From Pseudomonas sp. (GTDB lineage: Bacteria > Pseudomonadota > Gammaproteobacteria > Pseudomonadales > Pseudomonadaceae), in NCBI RefSeq assembly GCF_030690725.1, contig NZ_JAUYGD010000069.1, positions 1 to 64,000 on the forward strand: a stretch of DNA of 64,000 nucleotides. The letters run 5' to 3'. The notes beneath the pieces are model-generated. The model was given only the letters and a program-made list of their open reading frames with translations. It made no database searches and was not told the origin of the DNA. The position numbers and the translations under genes were made by a program. Positions within the stretch are counted from its first letter, which is position 1; each line of letters begins with the position of its first letter. Below are positions 8,554-17,720 of the stretch, piece after piece.

Positions 8554-11193
8554 CTAGTTGAGCGAGGCGCGCGGCCGGACGGCGAGAATCGCCTCGGTGC
8601 GGCTGGAGACATTGAGCTTGGAGTAGATGTTTTTCAGGTGCCATTTGGTGGTGGACAAGGCGATACCAGTCTTGTCGCTGATCTGCGTGTTCGACAGGCC
8701 GCTCAGCAGGCACTCGAACACTTCCACCTCACGCCCGGTCAGCAGGCCGCAGGCCAACGCATCAAGCGGCGGCGCAGCCTGAATACCCTGGAGAAATTCG
8801 CCGTAGTGCTCACGGTACTTGTCTGGCACCACCAACAACCCGGCCTGTGCCAGGTCCAGCACGCCAGCGGCAAACCCCGGAGCCTCATCGAATACCGAGC
8901 GGTTGATATTGACGATGCCATAGGTCTCGACCAGAACGCCCAGCGCCGCCAGCTGCTGCCCCTTGCTCTGGCTGGGCGCCGCCAGCACCAGGCGGTTGGC
9001 TTCGACGATCAGCAACCGCGCACGCATCTCGCTTTGCCGCAACGAGGTCGCCAGCACCTTGAGAATCCGCTCGGCCTGGGCCTGTGCGCCGCGTGCCTGC
9101 AGCCAGTACACACAGGCCAAACCCTGGCGCTCCCAGTTTTCGTCATAGGCGCGCACGCTCTCCCACTCCCCCGCCTGTAGCCGCCCTGGCAGATCGTAAC
9201 GCTGAGCCACGGCGTCCATGCCGGCGCCCTTACCGCTCAGGTAGGCCTGACGCATGCTCTCCTGGGCCACCTGGCTAACAAAGCGCGCGTAGTTGCCCAG
9301 CTGCAGGATGCACGACAGCTGGTCGAGCAAGCGGCTGGCGCGCGCCGCCTGCTGCTGCCGGTGCAACAGCCGCGACAAGGTGATGTAGACCGTGGCAATC
9401 GCCTCGGTGGCCGAGGATGAGTTGACCATTGCCATCAGCTCGTCGCACAGCCGCTGCGCCTCGACCAGCTGATTCTGCTCATACAGCACCACCACCATCG
9501 CCGTGGCCCGGTTGATCCAGGCCGGAGCCGCTTTGTCGGTGCGTAGATAATCGCTGCACACCTCTTTGCGCGCATGGGTGGCGCGACCGGCATTGCGGTG
9601 GCAGAGCGCGATAATCAGATCGGTGTAGCTTTCAAGAAAGCTGTGCCCGCACTGCGCGAGCAACTGCTTGGACTCACTGGCAAAACGAATCGCATCCTGC
9701 AGACGCACCGCCAACAAATGCTGGTAGGCAATCACCGCCAGGGTGCAGGCGCGGATTTCCAGGTCCTGCCCCGGCCCGAGCAAATCACGCCAGGCCGGCG
9801 GCGGTACAAAGTCCTTGTCCTGCTCGAACAGCCCCAGCAGCAGGGCGAGAAACTGCCGCGTCGCCGGCTCCAGATTAGCGCCCGGCACGGTCTGCTCCAG
9901 GCCGTCGAGCAAGTCCAGATGGTAATGCGCCTGATGAAAACGCCGCGACAGCGACAACGCAGCAATCAGCCAGCCGAGCAGCTTGGGTTGCGCCAGTAGC
10001 AGCGCCTCTGGCAGTGGTTCGAGCCAACGCAGAATGTCGCCGAACTGCCCGCTGCGCACCCATGACGCACAGCAGTGCTCCAGCAGCCCGAGGAAGATGC
10101 GCTGATCGCTACAGTGCCGGGCATGCTGCAACGCCTGCTCATACTCGCCCAGGCTCAGGTAATAGTCGGCAGCGCGGCTGTGCAGCTGATCCAGGCGCGC
10201 GTATTCCTCGACCTGCAGGCGGCGACAGAGAAAATCCTGCAACAGGGCGTGAAAACGGAACCAGCCGGGCTGATTTTCCACCGGCAGCAGGAACAGCTGG
10301 CGCTCAGCCAATTCTTCCAGCAGCAACGCCGAGCCATTGCGCTGCATCACATAGTCGCAAAGCGCACCGTCAAAGCGCTCGAACAGGCCACTGCACAGCA
10401 GAAACTCGCGCAGGTTCGGCGGCAACTGGCGCAGCACCACATGGCCGAAGTAATCGACAATTTCCGGCTGGCTGCCGTTAAAGCGCTGCAGCGCCTGGGT
10501 GCCAAAGCGCGCGTAGGCTAGCAAGGCAATCTTCACCCCCGCCACCCAGCCTTCGGTCATGCCCAGCAGGCTGTCGACATACGCCTGACTCAGCGCCTGA
10601 CCACCCAGGTGGGTATTGAGCTGCTGCACCTGTTCGGCCGACAGGCGCAGGTCATGCTGATCAATACACCGCAGGCGGTTTTCCAGCTTCAGCTGGCTCA
10701 GGGCAAAACCTGGGTGATTACGGCTGGCGATGATCAGGTGGACATGCGCTGGCAACTTCTCCAGCAGCGCCGCCATCACCTCAAGAATGCTGCGCGACTC
10801 GATCCACTGAAAATCATCCAGCACGATAAACAGCGGGCCCTCTACCCGCGCCAGGGCATCAGCGAGCAGCTCGCCCAATAGCTGCGGCGACAGGCTGGAA
10901 GCCACCGCCAGAGGGTTGAACCAGGACGTATCGAAGTCGCCCATTTGAGCGCGAATGCTGTCAGCCAGACGGCGGAAAAAACACAGCGGGTCGTTGTCCC
11001 GCGCTTGCAGCGGGTAATGCACCACCGCCGCAGCGCAACAGCCGCGCCAGTGTTGCAACAGCGTCGACTTTCCCGAACCGGCAGGGGCCAACAGCAACGT
11101 CAGGGCAAAATCTTCACTGCGCGCCAACAGGTTCAGCAGGCTCTGGCGGAGCACACCGTTGGCAGGCAGCACGCATGGCTGAAGTCGGTCCAT
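8554..11193 (-). CDS. Large ATP-binding LuxR-family regulator (MalT/AlkS type)
   Basis: An 879-residue STAND-class transcription activator. The N-terminus has Walker A APAGSGKST (residues 36-44) and Walker B LFIVLDDFQW (121-130). A long helical, TPR-like middle follows, then a C-terminal LuxR helix-turn-helix in the last 62 residues (LTGREVEVFECLLSGLS then ISDKTGIALSTTKWHLKNIY). MalT and AlkS are the best-known relatives; they bind an inducer plus ATP, multimerise and activate a linked operon. It lies upstream of the peroxidase gene on the same strand, 138 bases away, so that gene is the obvious candidate target. The inducer is unknown; AlkS-like proteins respond to alkanes, which would suit a lipid-oxidising target, but that is inference. 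Confidence 0.88.
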   Translation of the reverse strand: MDRLQPCVLPANGVLRQSLLNLLARSEDFALTLLLAPAGSGKSTLLQHWRGCCAAAVVHYPLQARDNDPLCFFRRLADSIRAQMGDFDTSWFNPLAVASSLSPQLLGELLADALARVEGPLFIVLDDFQWIESRSILEVMAALLEKLPAHVHLIIASRNHPGFALSQLKLENRLRCIDQHDLRLSAEQVQQLNTHLGGQALSQAYVDSLLGMTEGWVAGVKIALLAYARFGTQALQRFNGSQPEIVDYFGHVVLRQLPPNLREFLLCSGLFERFDGALCDYVMQRNGSALLLEELAERQLFLLPVENQPGWFRFHALLQDFLCRRLQVEEYARLDQLHSRAADYYLSLGEYEQALQHARHCSDQRIFLGLLEHCCASWVRSGQFGDILRWLEPLPEALLLAQPKLLGWLIAALSLSRRFHQAHYHLDLLDGLEQTVPGANLEPATRQFLALLLGLFEQDKDFVPPPAWRDLLGPGQDLEIRACTLAVIAYQHLLAVRLQDAIRFASESKQLLAQCGHSFLESYTDLIIALCHRNAGRATHARKEVCSDYLRTDKAAPAWINRATAMVVVLYEQNQLVEAQRLCDELMAMVNSSSATEAIATVYITLSRLLHRQQQAARASRLLDQLSCILQLGNYARFVSQVAQESMRQAYLSGKGAGMDAVAQRYDLPGRLQAGEWESVRAYDENWERQGLACVYWLQARGAQAQAERILKVLATSLRQSEMRARLLIVEANRLVLAAPSQSKGQQLAALGVLVETYGIVNINRSVFDEAPGFAAGVLDLAQAGLLVVPDKYREHYGEFLQGIQAAPPLDALACGLLTGREVEVFECLLSGLSNTQISDKTGIALSTTKWHLKNIYSKLNVSSRTEAILAVRPRASLN

Positions 11194-11263
11194 CAGGCAG
11201 ACCCTGTTCTTATTATTCGTCGCACGGTCAGACGCCGCGCTTGGCGGTGGATGCTAGCGCCTG

Positions 11264-11287
11264 CGCACCTTCAAACTTTGAAGTGCG
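11264..11287. promoter_or_regulatory. 24-base palindrome upstream of the LuxR-type gene
   Basis: CGCA-C-CTTCAAA-C-TTTGAAG-TGCG: two perfect 7-base arms around a single base, extended by a further 4 base pairs after one unpaired C. It sits about 70 bases before the regulator start, the position of an operator or activator site. No copy is visible before the peroxidase gene. The binding protein is unknown. Confidence 0.5.
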
Positions 11288-11385
11288 TCATGTTTTACCC
11301 GCCGCTAGCCAAAGGTTTGCCCACAGCTGAACGCGCCCGAGGATGTGGCAAGGCAAGGGAGTACATTTGGGGAGAAATGAAGCAG

Positions 11386-11412
11386 CCTGGCGGGCCGGGA
11401 AGGCTCGCCAGG
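11386..11412 (-). terminator. Probable terminator hairpin after metZ
   Basis: An 11-base-pair stem (one G-U pair) with a GGGAA loop, 14 bases after the metZ stop codon on the leftward strand. The following sequence is only weakly T-rich, so termination may be partial. Confidence 0.6.
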
Positions 11413-11425
11413 TATGCAGAACGAC

Positions 11426-12637
11426 TTAGAGCGCCGCCAGACCGCGAGCCAGGTCGGCTTGCAGGTCAGCCAGGTCTTCCAGGCCCACCGCGACGCGGAT
11501 CAGGTTGTCACGAATACCGGCGTTAGCACGCTCGGCAGGGCTCAAACGACCATGCGAGGTGGTCGCCGGGTGGGCGATGGTGGTCTTGGTGTCACCGAGG
11601 TTGGTGGTGATCGAAATCACCCGCGTGGCATCGATAAAACGCCAAGCCGCTTCTTTGCCGCCCTTGACCTCAAAACTGACCACGGCACCGAAAGCACTCT
11701 GCTGACGCTTGGCCAACTCATGCTGCGGGTGGCTGGGCAAACCGGCGTAATACACATGCTCGATGCCGGGCTGTTGCTGCAGCCACTGGGCCAATTGCAG
11801 CGCGCTGGCGCAATGCGCCTGCATACGGATGCGCAGGGTTTCCAGGCCTTTGAGGAAGATCCAGGCATTGAACGGGCTGAGTGTCGGCCCGGCGGTGCGC
11901 AGAAAGCCCACCACTTCAGTCATCAGCTTGGCCGACCCGGCGACCACGCCGCCCATGCTGCGGCCCTGACCGTCGATGTATTTGGTCGCCGAGTGCATCA
12001 CCACGTCGGCACCGAGCTTCAGCGGCTGTTGCAGCGCCGGGGTGCAGAAGCAGTTGTCCACCGCCAGCAGTGCGCCCTTGCTGTGGGCGATGTCCGCCAA
12101 TGCGGCGATATCCACCAGCTCGGCCAACGGATTGGACGGCGACTCGACAAACAGCAGCTTGGTGTTGGCCTTGAAGGCAGCGGCCCAGCCATCAAGATCA
12201 GCCAGCGGCACGTAGTCAACCTGCACGCCAAAGCGCTTGAGGTACTTCTCGAACAGGCTGATGGTCGAACCGAATACGCTGCGCGACACCAGTACGTGGT
12301 CGCCGGCGCTGCACAGGCTCATGACAATGGCCAGAATCGCCGACATGCCGGATGAGGTCGCGACCGCCTGCTCAGCGCCTTCCAGGGCTGCAATGCGCTC
12401 TTCGAAAGCACGCACGGTCGGGTTGGTGTAACGCGAGTAGACGTTGCCCGGCACTTCGCCGGCAAAGCGCGCGGCAGCATCGGCCGCGGTGCGGAATACG
12501 TAGCTGGAGGTTGGGTAGATCGCCTCGCTGTGCTCACCTTCTGGCGAGCGATGCTGACCGGCGCGAACCGCCAAGGTATCGAAGCCCACGCCGTCGAGAT
12601 CGCTGTCCAGACGCCCGGCTTGCCATTCAATCGTCAT
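11426..12637 (-). CDS. metZ: O-succinylhomoserine sulfhydrylase
   Basis: A 403-residue PLP enzyme of the Cys/Met metabolism family. It makes homocysteine from O-succinylhomoserine and sulfide, the direct sulfhydrylation route of Pseudomonas. Visible are the YSRYTNPTV substrate region, SSGMSAI, the DNCFCTPALQQPL segment and the PLP-lysine context HSATKYIDGQG. The ATG at 12637 has GAGGGG about 7 bases upstream; an earlier in-frame start would add five residues without a better site. It lies 45 bases after purF on the same strand, separated by a GC-rich hairpin. Length and motifs are normal. Confidence 0.94.
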   Translation of the reverse strand: MTIEWQAGRLDSDLDGVGFDTLAVRAGQHRSPEGEHSEAIYPTSSYVFRTAADAAARFAGEVPGNVYSRYTNPTVRAFEERIAALEGAEQAVATSSGMSAILAIVMSLCSAGDHVLVSRSVFGSTISLFEKYLKRFGVQVDYVPLADLDGWAAAFKANTKLLFVESPSNPLAELVDIAALADIAHSKGALLAVDNCFCTPALQQPLKLGADVVMHSATKYIDGQGRSMGGVVAGSAKLMTEVVGFLRTAGPTLSPFNAWIFLKGLETLRIRMQAHCASALQLAQWLQQQPGIEHVYYAGLPSHPQHELAKRQQSAFGAVVSFEVKGGKEAAWRFIDATRVISITTNLGDTKTTIAHPATTSHGRLSPAERANAGIRDNLIRVAVGLEDLADLQADLARGLAAL

Positions 12638-12652
12638 TGCCAATCCCCTCAA

Positions 12653-12674
12653 CCGGCCCGCCGCAGCGGGCCGG
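12653..12674 (-). terminator. GC-rich hairpin between purF and metZ
   Basis: A perfect 9-base-pair stem CCGGCCCGC/GCGGGCCGG with a 4-base loop, 8 bases after the purF stop and just before the metZ ribosome site. There is no T run, so it could be an attenuator, an mRNA-stabilising end or a leader structure as well as a weak terminator. Confidence 0.55.
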
Positions 12675-12682
12675 ACTGCAAC

Positions 12683-14191
12683 CTAGTTGTTGTACAGGTC
12701 GATAATCGCGCTGACGGCCTGGGACTTGACCTTCGAGGCATCGTTGCGGGCCTGCTCAATCTTGTCCAGGTAAGCCTCATCGATATCGCCGGTCACGTAT
12801 TTACCGTCGAACACCGCACAGTCGAAATTGTCGATCTTGACCTTCTTGCTACCACTGACCGCTTCGATCAGATCCGGCAGATCCTGGTAGATCAGCCAGT
12901 CGGCGCCGATCAGCTCGCAAACTTCCTCGGTGGTGCGGCCGTGCGCAATCAGCTCATGGGCGCTAGGCATGTCGATGCCGTACACGTTCGGGTAACGCAC
13001 CGCTGGCGCGGCCGAACAGAAGTACACGTTCTTCGCCCCGGCTTCGCGGGCCATCTGGATGATCTGCTTACAGGTGGTGCCGCGCACGATGGAGTCATCC
13101 ACCAGCATCACGTTCTTGCCGCGAAATTCCAGCTCAATGGCGTTGAGCTTCTGCCGCACGGATTTTTTGCGCGCCGCCTGGCCCGGCATGATAAAGGTGC
13201 GGCCGATATAACGGTTCTTGACGAAGCCTTCGCGGAACTTCACACCCAGATGATTGGCCAGTTCCAGCGCCGCGGTGCGGCTGGTATCCGGGATCGGGAT
13301 AACCACATCGATGTCATGCTGCGGACGCTCACGGAGGATCTTGTCGGCCAGCTTCTCGCCCATACGCAGGCGCGCCTTGTACACCGAGATGCCATCCATG
13401 ATCGAATCCGGACGCGCCAGATAGACGTGTTCGAAGATGCACGGAGCATATTTAGGGTTCGCCGCGCACTGACGGGTAAACAGCTTGCCTTCCTCGGTGA
13501 TGTACACCGCTTCGCCCGGCGCGAGGTCGCGAATCAGGGTGAAGCCGAGCACGTCGAGCGAGACGCTTTCCGAGGCGATCATGTATTCCACGCCTTCGTC
13601 GGTATGACGCTGACCGAAGACGATCGGGCGGATGCCGTTAGGGTCGCGGAAACCGACGATGCCGTAACCAGTAATCATCGCCACCACCGCATAACCACCC
13701 AGGCAGCGCTCGTGCACGTCAGTCACGGCAGCGAACACGTCTTCTTCGGTGGGCTGCAGCTTGCCGCGCTGGGCCAGCTCGTGAGCGAACACGTTAAGCA
13801 GCACTTCCGAATCGGAGTTGGTGTTGACGTGGCGCAGGTCAGACTCGTAAATCTCCTTGGCCAGCTGCTCGACGTTGGTCAAGTTGCCGTTGTGCGCCAG
13901 GGTGATGCCATACGGCGAGTTGACGTAGAACGGCTGCGCTTCGGCCGAGCTGGAGCTACCCGCAGTCGGGTAGCGCACGTGGCCAATGCCCATATGGCCG
14001 ACCAGGCGCTGCATGTGGCGCTGTTGGAACACGTCACGCACCAGGCCGTTGTCCTTGCGCAGGAACAGACGGCCATCATGGCTGGTGACAATACCGGCAG
14101 CATCCTGGCCGCGGTGCTGGAGGACGGTCAGCCCGTCATACAGCGCCTGATTGACGTTCGATTTACCGACGATACCGACAATGCCGCACAT
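12683..14191 (-). CDS. purF: Amidophosphoribosyltransferase
   Basis: A 502-residue enzyme of the first committed step of purine synthesis: PRPP plus glutamine to phosphoribosylamine. The start at 14191 gives MCGIVGIVG, so removal of Met exposes the catalytic N-terminal Cys. This is an Ntn-type glutamine amidotransferase domain (to about residue 230) followed by a phosphoribosyltransferase domain with the PRPP loop VMLVDDSIVRGTT (about 355-367). It lies 45 bases after cvpA, the usual Pseudomonas and E. coli arrangement. Two frames open upstream of Met1 are not supported because Cys must be residue 2. Confidence 0.97.
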   Translation of the reverse strand: MCGIVGIVGKSNVNQALYDGLTVLQHRGQDAAGIVTSHDGRLFLRKDNGLVRDVFQQRHMQRLVGHMGIGHVRYPTAGSSSSAEAQPFYVNSPYGITLAHNGNLTNVEQLAKEIYESDLRHVNTNSDSEVLLNVFAHELAQRGKLQPTEEDVFAAVTDVHERCLGGYAVVAMITGYGIVGFRDPNGIRPIVFGQRHTDEGVEYMIASESVSLDVLGFTLIRDLAPGEAVYITEEGKLFTRQCAANPKYAPCIFEHVYLARPDSIMDGISVYKARLRMGEKLADKILRERPQHDIDVVIPIPDTSRTAALELANHLGVKFREGFVKNRYIGRTFIMPGQAARKKSVRQKLNAIELEFRGKNVMLVDDSIVRGTTCKQIIQMAREAGAKNVYFCSAAPAVRYPNVYGIDMPSAHELIAHGRTTEEVCELIGADWLIYQDLPDLIEAVSGSKKVKIDNFDCAVFDGKYVTGDIDEAYLDKIEQARNDASKVKSQAVSAIIDLYNN

Positions 14192-14236
14192 GTGACGCAA
14201 CCCCTACTCAATGAAACACGATGATTCGCAATGCAC

Positions 14237-14791
14237 TTACGGCAGTTTAGGCTGCTGCAGTGCCTCTTTGAACGGTAACTCCACCGGCGCAGTAACGCCG
14301 CTGGCCAGCCACTCACTGGACAGACCCAGGATCAGGTTTTTCGACCAATCAGCAACCATCAGAAAATGCGGTACAAGTGCTGATTCCTGCCACCAGCTGT
14401 CTTGCTGCACCGGCGCCAGACTGATCAGACCAACCAGCACCACGACCAGCAGGCCGCCGCGCGCCGCGCCGAAGACCATGCCGAGAAAACGATCGGTCCC
14501 TGACAGCCCGGTCACCCGGATCAACTCACCAATCAGGTAATTGACCAGGGCACCTACCAACAGGGTGACCACAAATAGAATCGCGCAACCTGCAATCACG
14601 CGCGCCGAAGGCGTGTCGATAAAATCCACCAGGTGCTGCGACAGTGCGCCGCCGAACATCCAAGCGACCACACCAGCAATGATCCAGGTAAGCAGTGACA
14701 GGGCTTCCTTGACGAAGCCTCGGCTCAGACTGATCAGACTTGAAACGGCGACAACGGCGATAATCGCCCAATCGACCCAGGTGAATGCCAC
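14237..14791 (-). CDS. cvpA: CvpA family membrane protein
   Basis: A 184-residue inner-membrane protein of the colicin V production family. It begins MAFTWVDWAIIAVVAVSSLISL, with four hydrophobic helices (about residues 5-25, 28-48, 62-85 and 100-125) and a hydrophilic C-terminus. The glycine-rich SRGFVKEALSLL loop typical of CvpA is present. The family is tied to envelope homeostasis and colicin V export; its molecular role is not settled. It precedes purF as in many gammaproteobacteria and follows the SPOR-domain gene after a 148-base gap. Confidence 0.92.
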   Translation of the reverse strand: MAFTWVDWAIIAVVAVSSLISLSRGFVKEALSLLTWIIAGVVAWMFGGALSQHLVDFIDTPSARVIAGCAILFVVTLLVGALVNYLIGELIRVTGLSGTDRFLGMVFGAARGGLLVVVLVGLISLAPVQQDSWWQESALVPHFLMVADWSKNLILGLSSEWLASGVTAPVELPFKEALQQPKLP

Positions 14792-14909
14792 GATGCAGGT
14801 TACCGACGGGAAAGGCGCTGCATTTTAGCAGAGCACCTGTGCGAGGCGTAAGCAAAGGATTCGCCAACCGCTGAAATGCCCGGCCAGCCTAGTGGCGGGC
14901 CAGACAGTT

Positions 14910-14934
14910 CGGCTTGGCGAAGTACGCCAAGCCG
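14910..14934 (-). terminator. Hairpin after the SPOR-domain gene
   Basis: A perfect 10-base-pair stem CGGCTTGGCG/CGCCAAGCCG with an AAGTA loop, starting 5 bases after the stop codon of the SPOR gene. No T run follows, so termination may be Rho-assisted or the structure may protect the mRNA end. Confidence 0.6.
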
Positions 14935-14939
14935 CTTGC

Positions 14940-15548
14940 TCAGCCCGCTTCGGGCTGAAAACGCACCACAAAACCATTGAGTTTGTGCTGACGATTGAGC
15001 TGATCACGCAGGCGATCCGCCTCGGCACGCTCAATCAGCGGCCCGACAAACACCCGGTTCATGCCATCGACGCTGCGGATATAGGCGTTATAGCCCTGAC
15101 TGCGCAGGGTTTTCTGCAGTTTCTGTGCGCCGTCGCTACTGGACAGGCTCGCCAGCTGCACCGACCAACTGATTGGCAGGCTATTGGCATCCAGCTTACT
15201 CGGTGCAGGTTGAGTCGGCGCTACCACAGGCTCAGGCACGGCAGCTGGTGTCGCTGGAGTGATTGGTGCGACCGGCTGCTCAACCACAACAGGCTCGCTT
15301 GGCTCCAGGCTTTGCGCAGCGTCGGCACCGATAGGCTCATCAGGCAACAACTGTGGTTCAGGCACTGCTACCGGCTGTAATTCGACCTCAGGGGCCTCGG
15401 GCGCCGCAGGCATTGCCGGTGCATCAACCTGAACCCGCTGCGACTCATCTTCACGCGACAGCAACATCGGCAGGAAAATCACTGCCAGCGCCAGCAATAC
15501 CAGCGCACCGACCATGCGCTGCTTCAATCCCTTATCCAGCAAAGCCAT
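14940..15548 (-). CDS. dedD: SPOR-domain inner-membrane protein (DedD-like)
   Basis: A 202-residue bitopic protein: short cytoplasmic N-terminus, one helix (about residues 11-30, MVGALVLLALAVIFLPMLL), a long Pro/Ala/Glu-rich periplasmic linker (about 40-120), and a C-terminal SPOR domain (about 125-198) that binds denuded septal peptidoglycan. DedD contributes to cell constriction in E. coli. The ATG at 15548 is taken because it starts the conserved MALLDKGLKQR; this overlaps the folC 3' end by 17 bases, showing tight coupling. The gene order folC-dedD-cvpA-purF matches the E. coli and Pseudomonas pattern. Confidence 0.88.
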   Translation of the reverse strand: MALLDKGLKQRMVGALVLLALAVIFLPMLLSREDESQRVQVDAPAMPAAPEAPEVELQPVAVPEPQLLPDEPIGADAAQSLEPSEPVVVEQPVAPITPATPAAVPEPVVAPTQPAPSKLDANSLPISWSVQLASLSSSDGAQKLQKTLRSQGYNAYIRSVDGMNRVFVGPLIERAEADRLRDQLNRQHKLNGFVVRFQPEAG

Positions 15549-16839
15549 CCTGCACGCCCCCATTGGCTTGGCGGGCCAGCCAATCCAGGGCCTCGGCCAC
15601 GCAGTAGAAAGATCCAAACAGCAGCACTTCATCCCCAGCCGAAGCCTGCTCACACTGAGCTTCAAGCGCTGCCTGCACACTGGCATAAGCGGCCGCTCGC
15701 GCCCCGCTGTTATGCAGATGCGCCTGCAACTCGGCTGCTGCGCGCGTGCGACTGGTCGGCAAAGCCGCCACCGCCCAACTGTCCACCTCGCTCAGCAAAG
15801 GCGCCAGCACACCGGGCAGGTCCTTGTCAGCCAGTAAACCGAACACTGCCAGGCGCTTGCCTGATAGCGAACGACTGGCCAAACGCTGTGCGAGGTACTC
15901 GGCAGCATGGGGATTATGCCCAACATCGAGCAGCAGCGTGAGTGACTTGCCCTGCCAATTAAGCATTCTGCGATCCAGTCGCCCGGTCACTCGCGTCTGC
16001 TGCAGTGCCTGACTGATCACCTCGGGCTGCCAGGGCAATTGCATCACGGCATAAGCCTGTAAAGCCAATGCAGCGTTTTCCATGGGCAGATCGAGCAGCG
16101 GCAAGTGCGCCAGGCTCAGCACTTCGCCTTGATGATTGAGGCCGTACCAGGACCAATCCTGCGCAGTGATGCTCAGGTCATAGTCACGGCCACGCAGGAA
16201 GAACGGAGCGTCGAGCAGCGCGACCTGATCAAGCAGAGGCTGTGGCGGCTCAAGGTCACCACACAAGGCAGGCTTGCCGGCGCGGAAGATCCCGGCCTTC
16301 TCGAAGGCAACCGATTCACGGGTATCACCCAGCCAGTCGGCATGATCAATGCCGATACTGGTGACCAAAGCGATGTCGGCATCCAGCAGATTCACTGCAT
16401 CCAGCCGACCACCGAGACCGACCTCCAGCACCAGCGCATCCAGACCGGCCTGCTGAAACAGCCAGAACGCCGCCAGGGTGCCCATCTCGAAATAGGTCAG
16501 CGAGGTGTCGCCACGCGCAGCCTCGACCACGGCGAAGGCCTCACAGAGCATGGCATCAGTGGCTTCAACGCCCGAAATCTGCACCCGCTCGTTGTAGCGC
16601 AGCAGGTGCGGCGAGCTGTAAACACCCACCTTGAGCCCCTGCACTCGCAGCAGCGAGGCAATAAACGCACAGGTCGAGCCCTTGCCATTGGTCCCGGTGA
16701 CGGTAATCACCCGCGGCGCCAGCTTGGCCAAGCCAAGACGCTGCAAAACGATCCGCGAGCGCTCCAGGCCCATATCAATGGCGCTGGGATGCAATTGCTC
16801 CAGATAGCTCAGCCAATCGGCAAGGGAGCGCTCGGTCAT
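15532..16839 (-). CDS. folC: Bifunctional folylpolyglutamate/dihydrofolate synthase
   Basis: A 435-residue Mur-ligase-like enzyme that adds glutamate to dihydropteroate and to folates. It carries the P-loop VTGTNGKGST (about residues 46-55), the omega-loop region (YSSPHLLRYNER) and the C-terminal domain with LLDVGHNPHA (about 305-314). Its start overlaps the accD end by 4 bases and its end overlaps dedD, forming an accD-folC-dedD translational chain. Length is normal. Confidence 0.95.
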   Translation of the reverse strand: MTERSLADWLSYLEQLHPSAIDMGLERSRIVLQRLGLAKLAPRVITVTGTNGKGSTCAFIASLLRVQGLKVGVYSSPHLLRYNERVQISGVEATDAMLCEAFAVVEAARGDTSLTYFEMGTLAAFWLFQQAGLDALVLEVGLGGRLDAVNLLDADIALVTSIGIDHADWLGDTRESVAFEKAGIFRAGKPALCGDLEPPQPLLDQVALLDAPFFLRGRDYDLSITAQDWSWYGLNHQGEVLSLAHLPLLDLPMENAALALQAYAVMQLPWQPEVISQALQQTRVTGRLDRRMLNWQGKSLTLLLDVGHNPHAAEYLAQRLASRSLSGKRLAVFGLLADKDLPGVLAPLLSEVDSWAVAALPTSRTRAAAELQAHLHNSGARAAAYASVQAALEAQCEQASAGDEVLLFGSFYCVAEALDWLARQANGGVQDGFAG

Positions 16840-17720
16840 GCAGTCGCCGGCAAAGCTACAGGCGACGGCAGCCCCATCAACTGAGCCAGCAGGCGCGCCA
16901 GGCGCGGACGCAGTTCCGCACGGTGAATGATCATGTCGATGGCGCCGTGCTCCAGAAGGAATTCGCTGCGCTGGAAGCCTTCTGGCAGTTTCTCGCGCAC
17001 GGTTTGCTCGATCACACGCGGGCCGGCAAAACCGATCAGCGCGCGTGGCTCGGCGACAATAACATCACCGAGCATGGCCAGGCTGGCAGATACGCCGCCA
17101 TACACCGGGTCGGTCAGCACGGAAATAAACGGAATACCTTCTTCACGCAGACGCGCCAATACGGCCGAAGTTTTAGCCATCTGCATCAGCGAGATCAGCG
17201 CTTCCTGCATGCGCGCACCGCCTGATGCGGAGAAGCACACCAGCGGGCAACGCTGCTCCAGGGCGGCATTGGCGGCGCGGACAAAGCGCTCACCAACGAT
17301 GGCGCCCATCGAACCGCCCATAAAGGAGAATTCGAACGCGCAGGTCACAATCGGCATGCCTTCCAGGGTGCCGCGAATGGACACTAGGGCATCTTTCTCA
17401 CCGGTCTGCTTCTGCGCACCGCTGAGGCGATCCTTATACTTCTTGCTGTCGCGAAACTTCAGGCGATCAACCGGTTCAAGGTCGGCGCCCAGCTCTTCAC
17501 GCCCCTCGGCATCGAGGAAGATATCCAGGCGCGCGCGGGCATCGATACGCATGTGATGGTTGCACTTGGGGCAAACATCCAAGGTCTTTTCCAGCTCAGG
17601 CTTGTACAACACCGAATCGCAGGACGGGCATTTGTGCCACAGGCCTTCGGGCACCGAACTCTTTTTGACCTCGGAACGCATGATCGATGGGATCAGTTTG
17701 TCTACCAACCAGTTGCTCAT
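16836..17720 (-). CDS. accD: Acetyl-CoA carboxylase carboxyltransferase subunit beta
   Basis: A 294-residue beta subunit that, with AccA, moves the carboxyl group from biotin to acetyl-CoA to form malonyl-CoA. An N-terminal zinc ribbon (CPSC ... CPKC, about residues 32-54) precedes the crotonase-fold domain with the GGSMGAIVGERF and SASGGARMQE oxyanion segments. It is followed by folC with a 4-base overlap. The 218-base gap upstream (17721-17938) holds no gene; it presumably contains the accD promoter, though no clear elements were recognised. Confidence 0.96.
   Translation of the reverse strand: MSNWLVDKLIPSIMRSEVKKSSVPEGLWHKCPSCDSVLYKPELEKTLDVCPKCNHHMRIDARARLDIFLDAEGREELGADLEPVDRLKFRDSKKYKDRLSGAQKQTGEKDALVSIRGTLEGMPIVTCAFEFSFMGGSMGAIVGERFVRAANAALEQRCPLVCFSASGGARMQEALISLMQMAKTSAVLARLREEGIPFISVLTDPVYGGVSASLAMLGDVIVAEPRALIGFAGPRVIEQTVREKLPEGFQRSEFLLEHGAIDMIIHRAELRPRLARLLAQLMGLPSPVALPATA

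Noticed and set aside
12530..14224. 564-codon open frame antisense to purF and metZ
   Set aside because: Covers two well-supported genes on the other strand; long open antisense frames are expected at this base composition.
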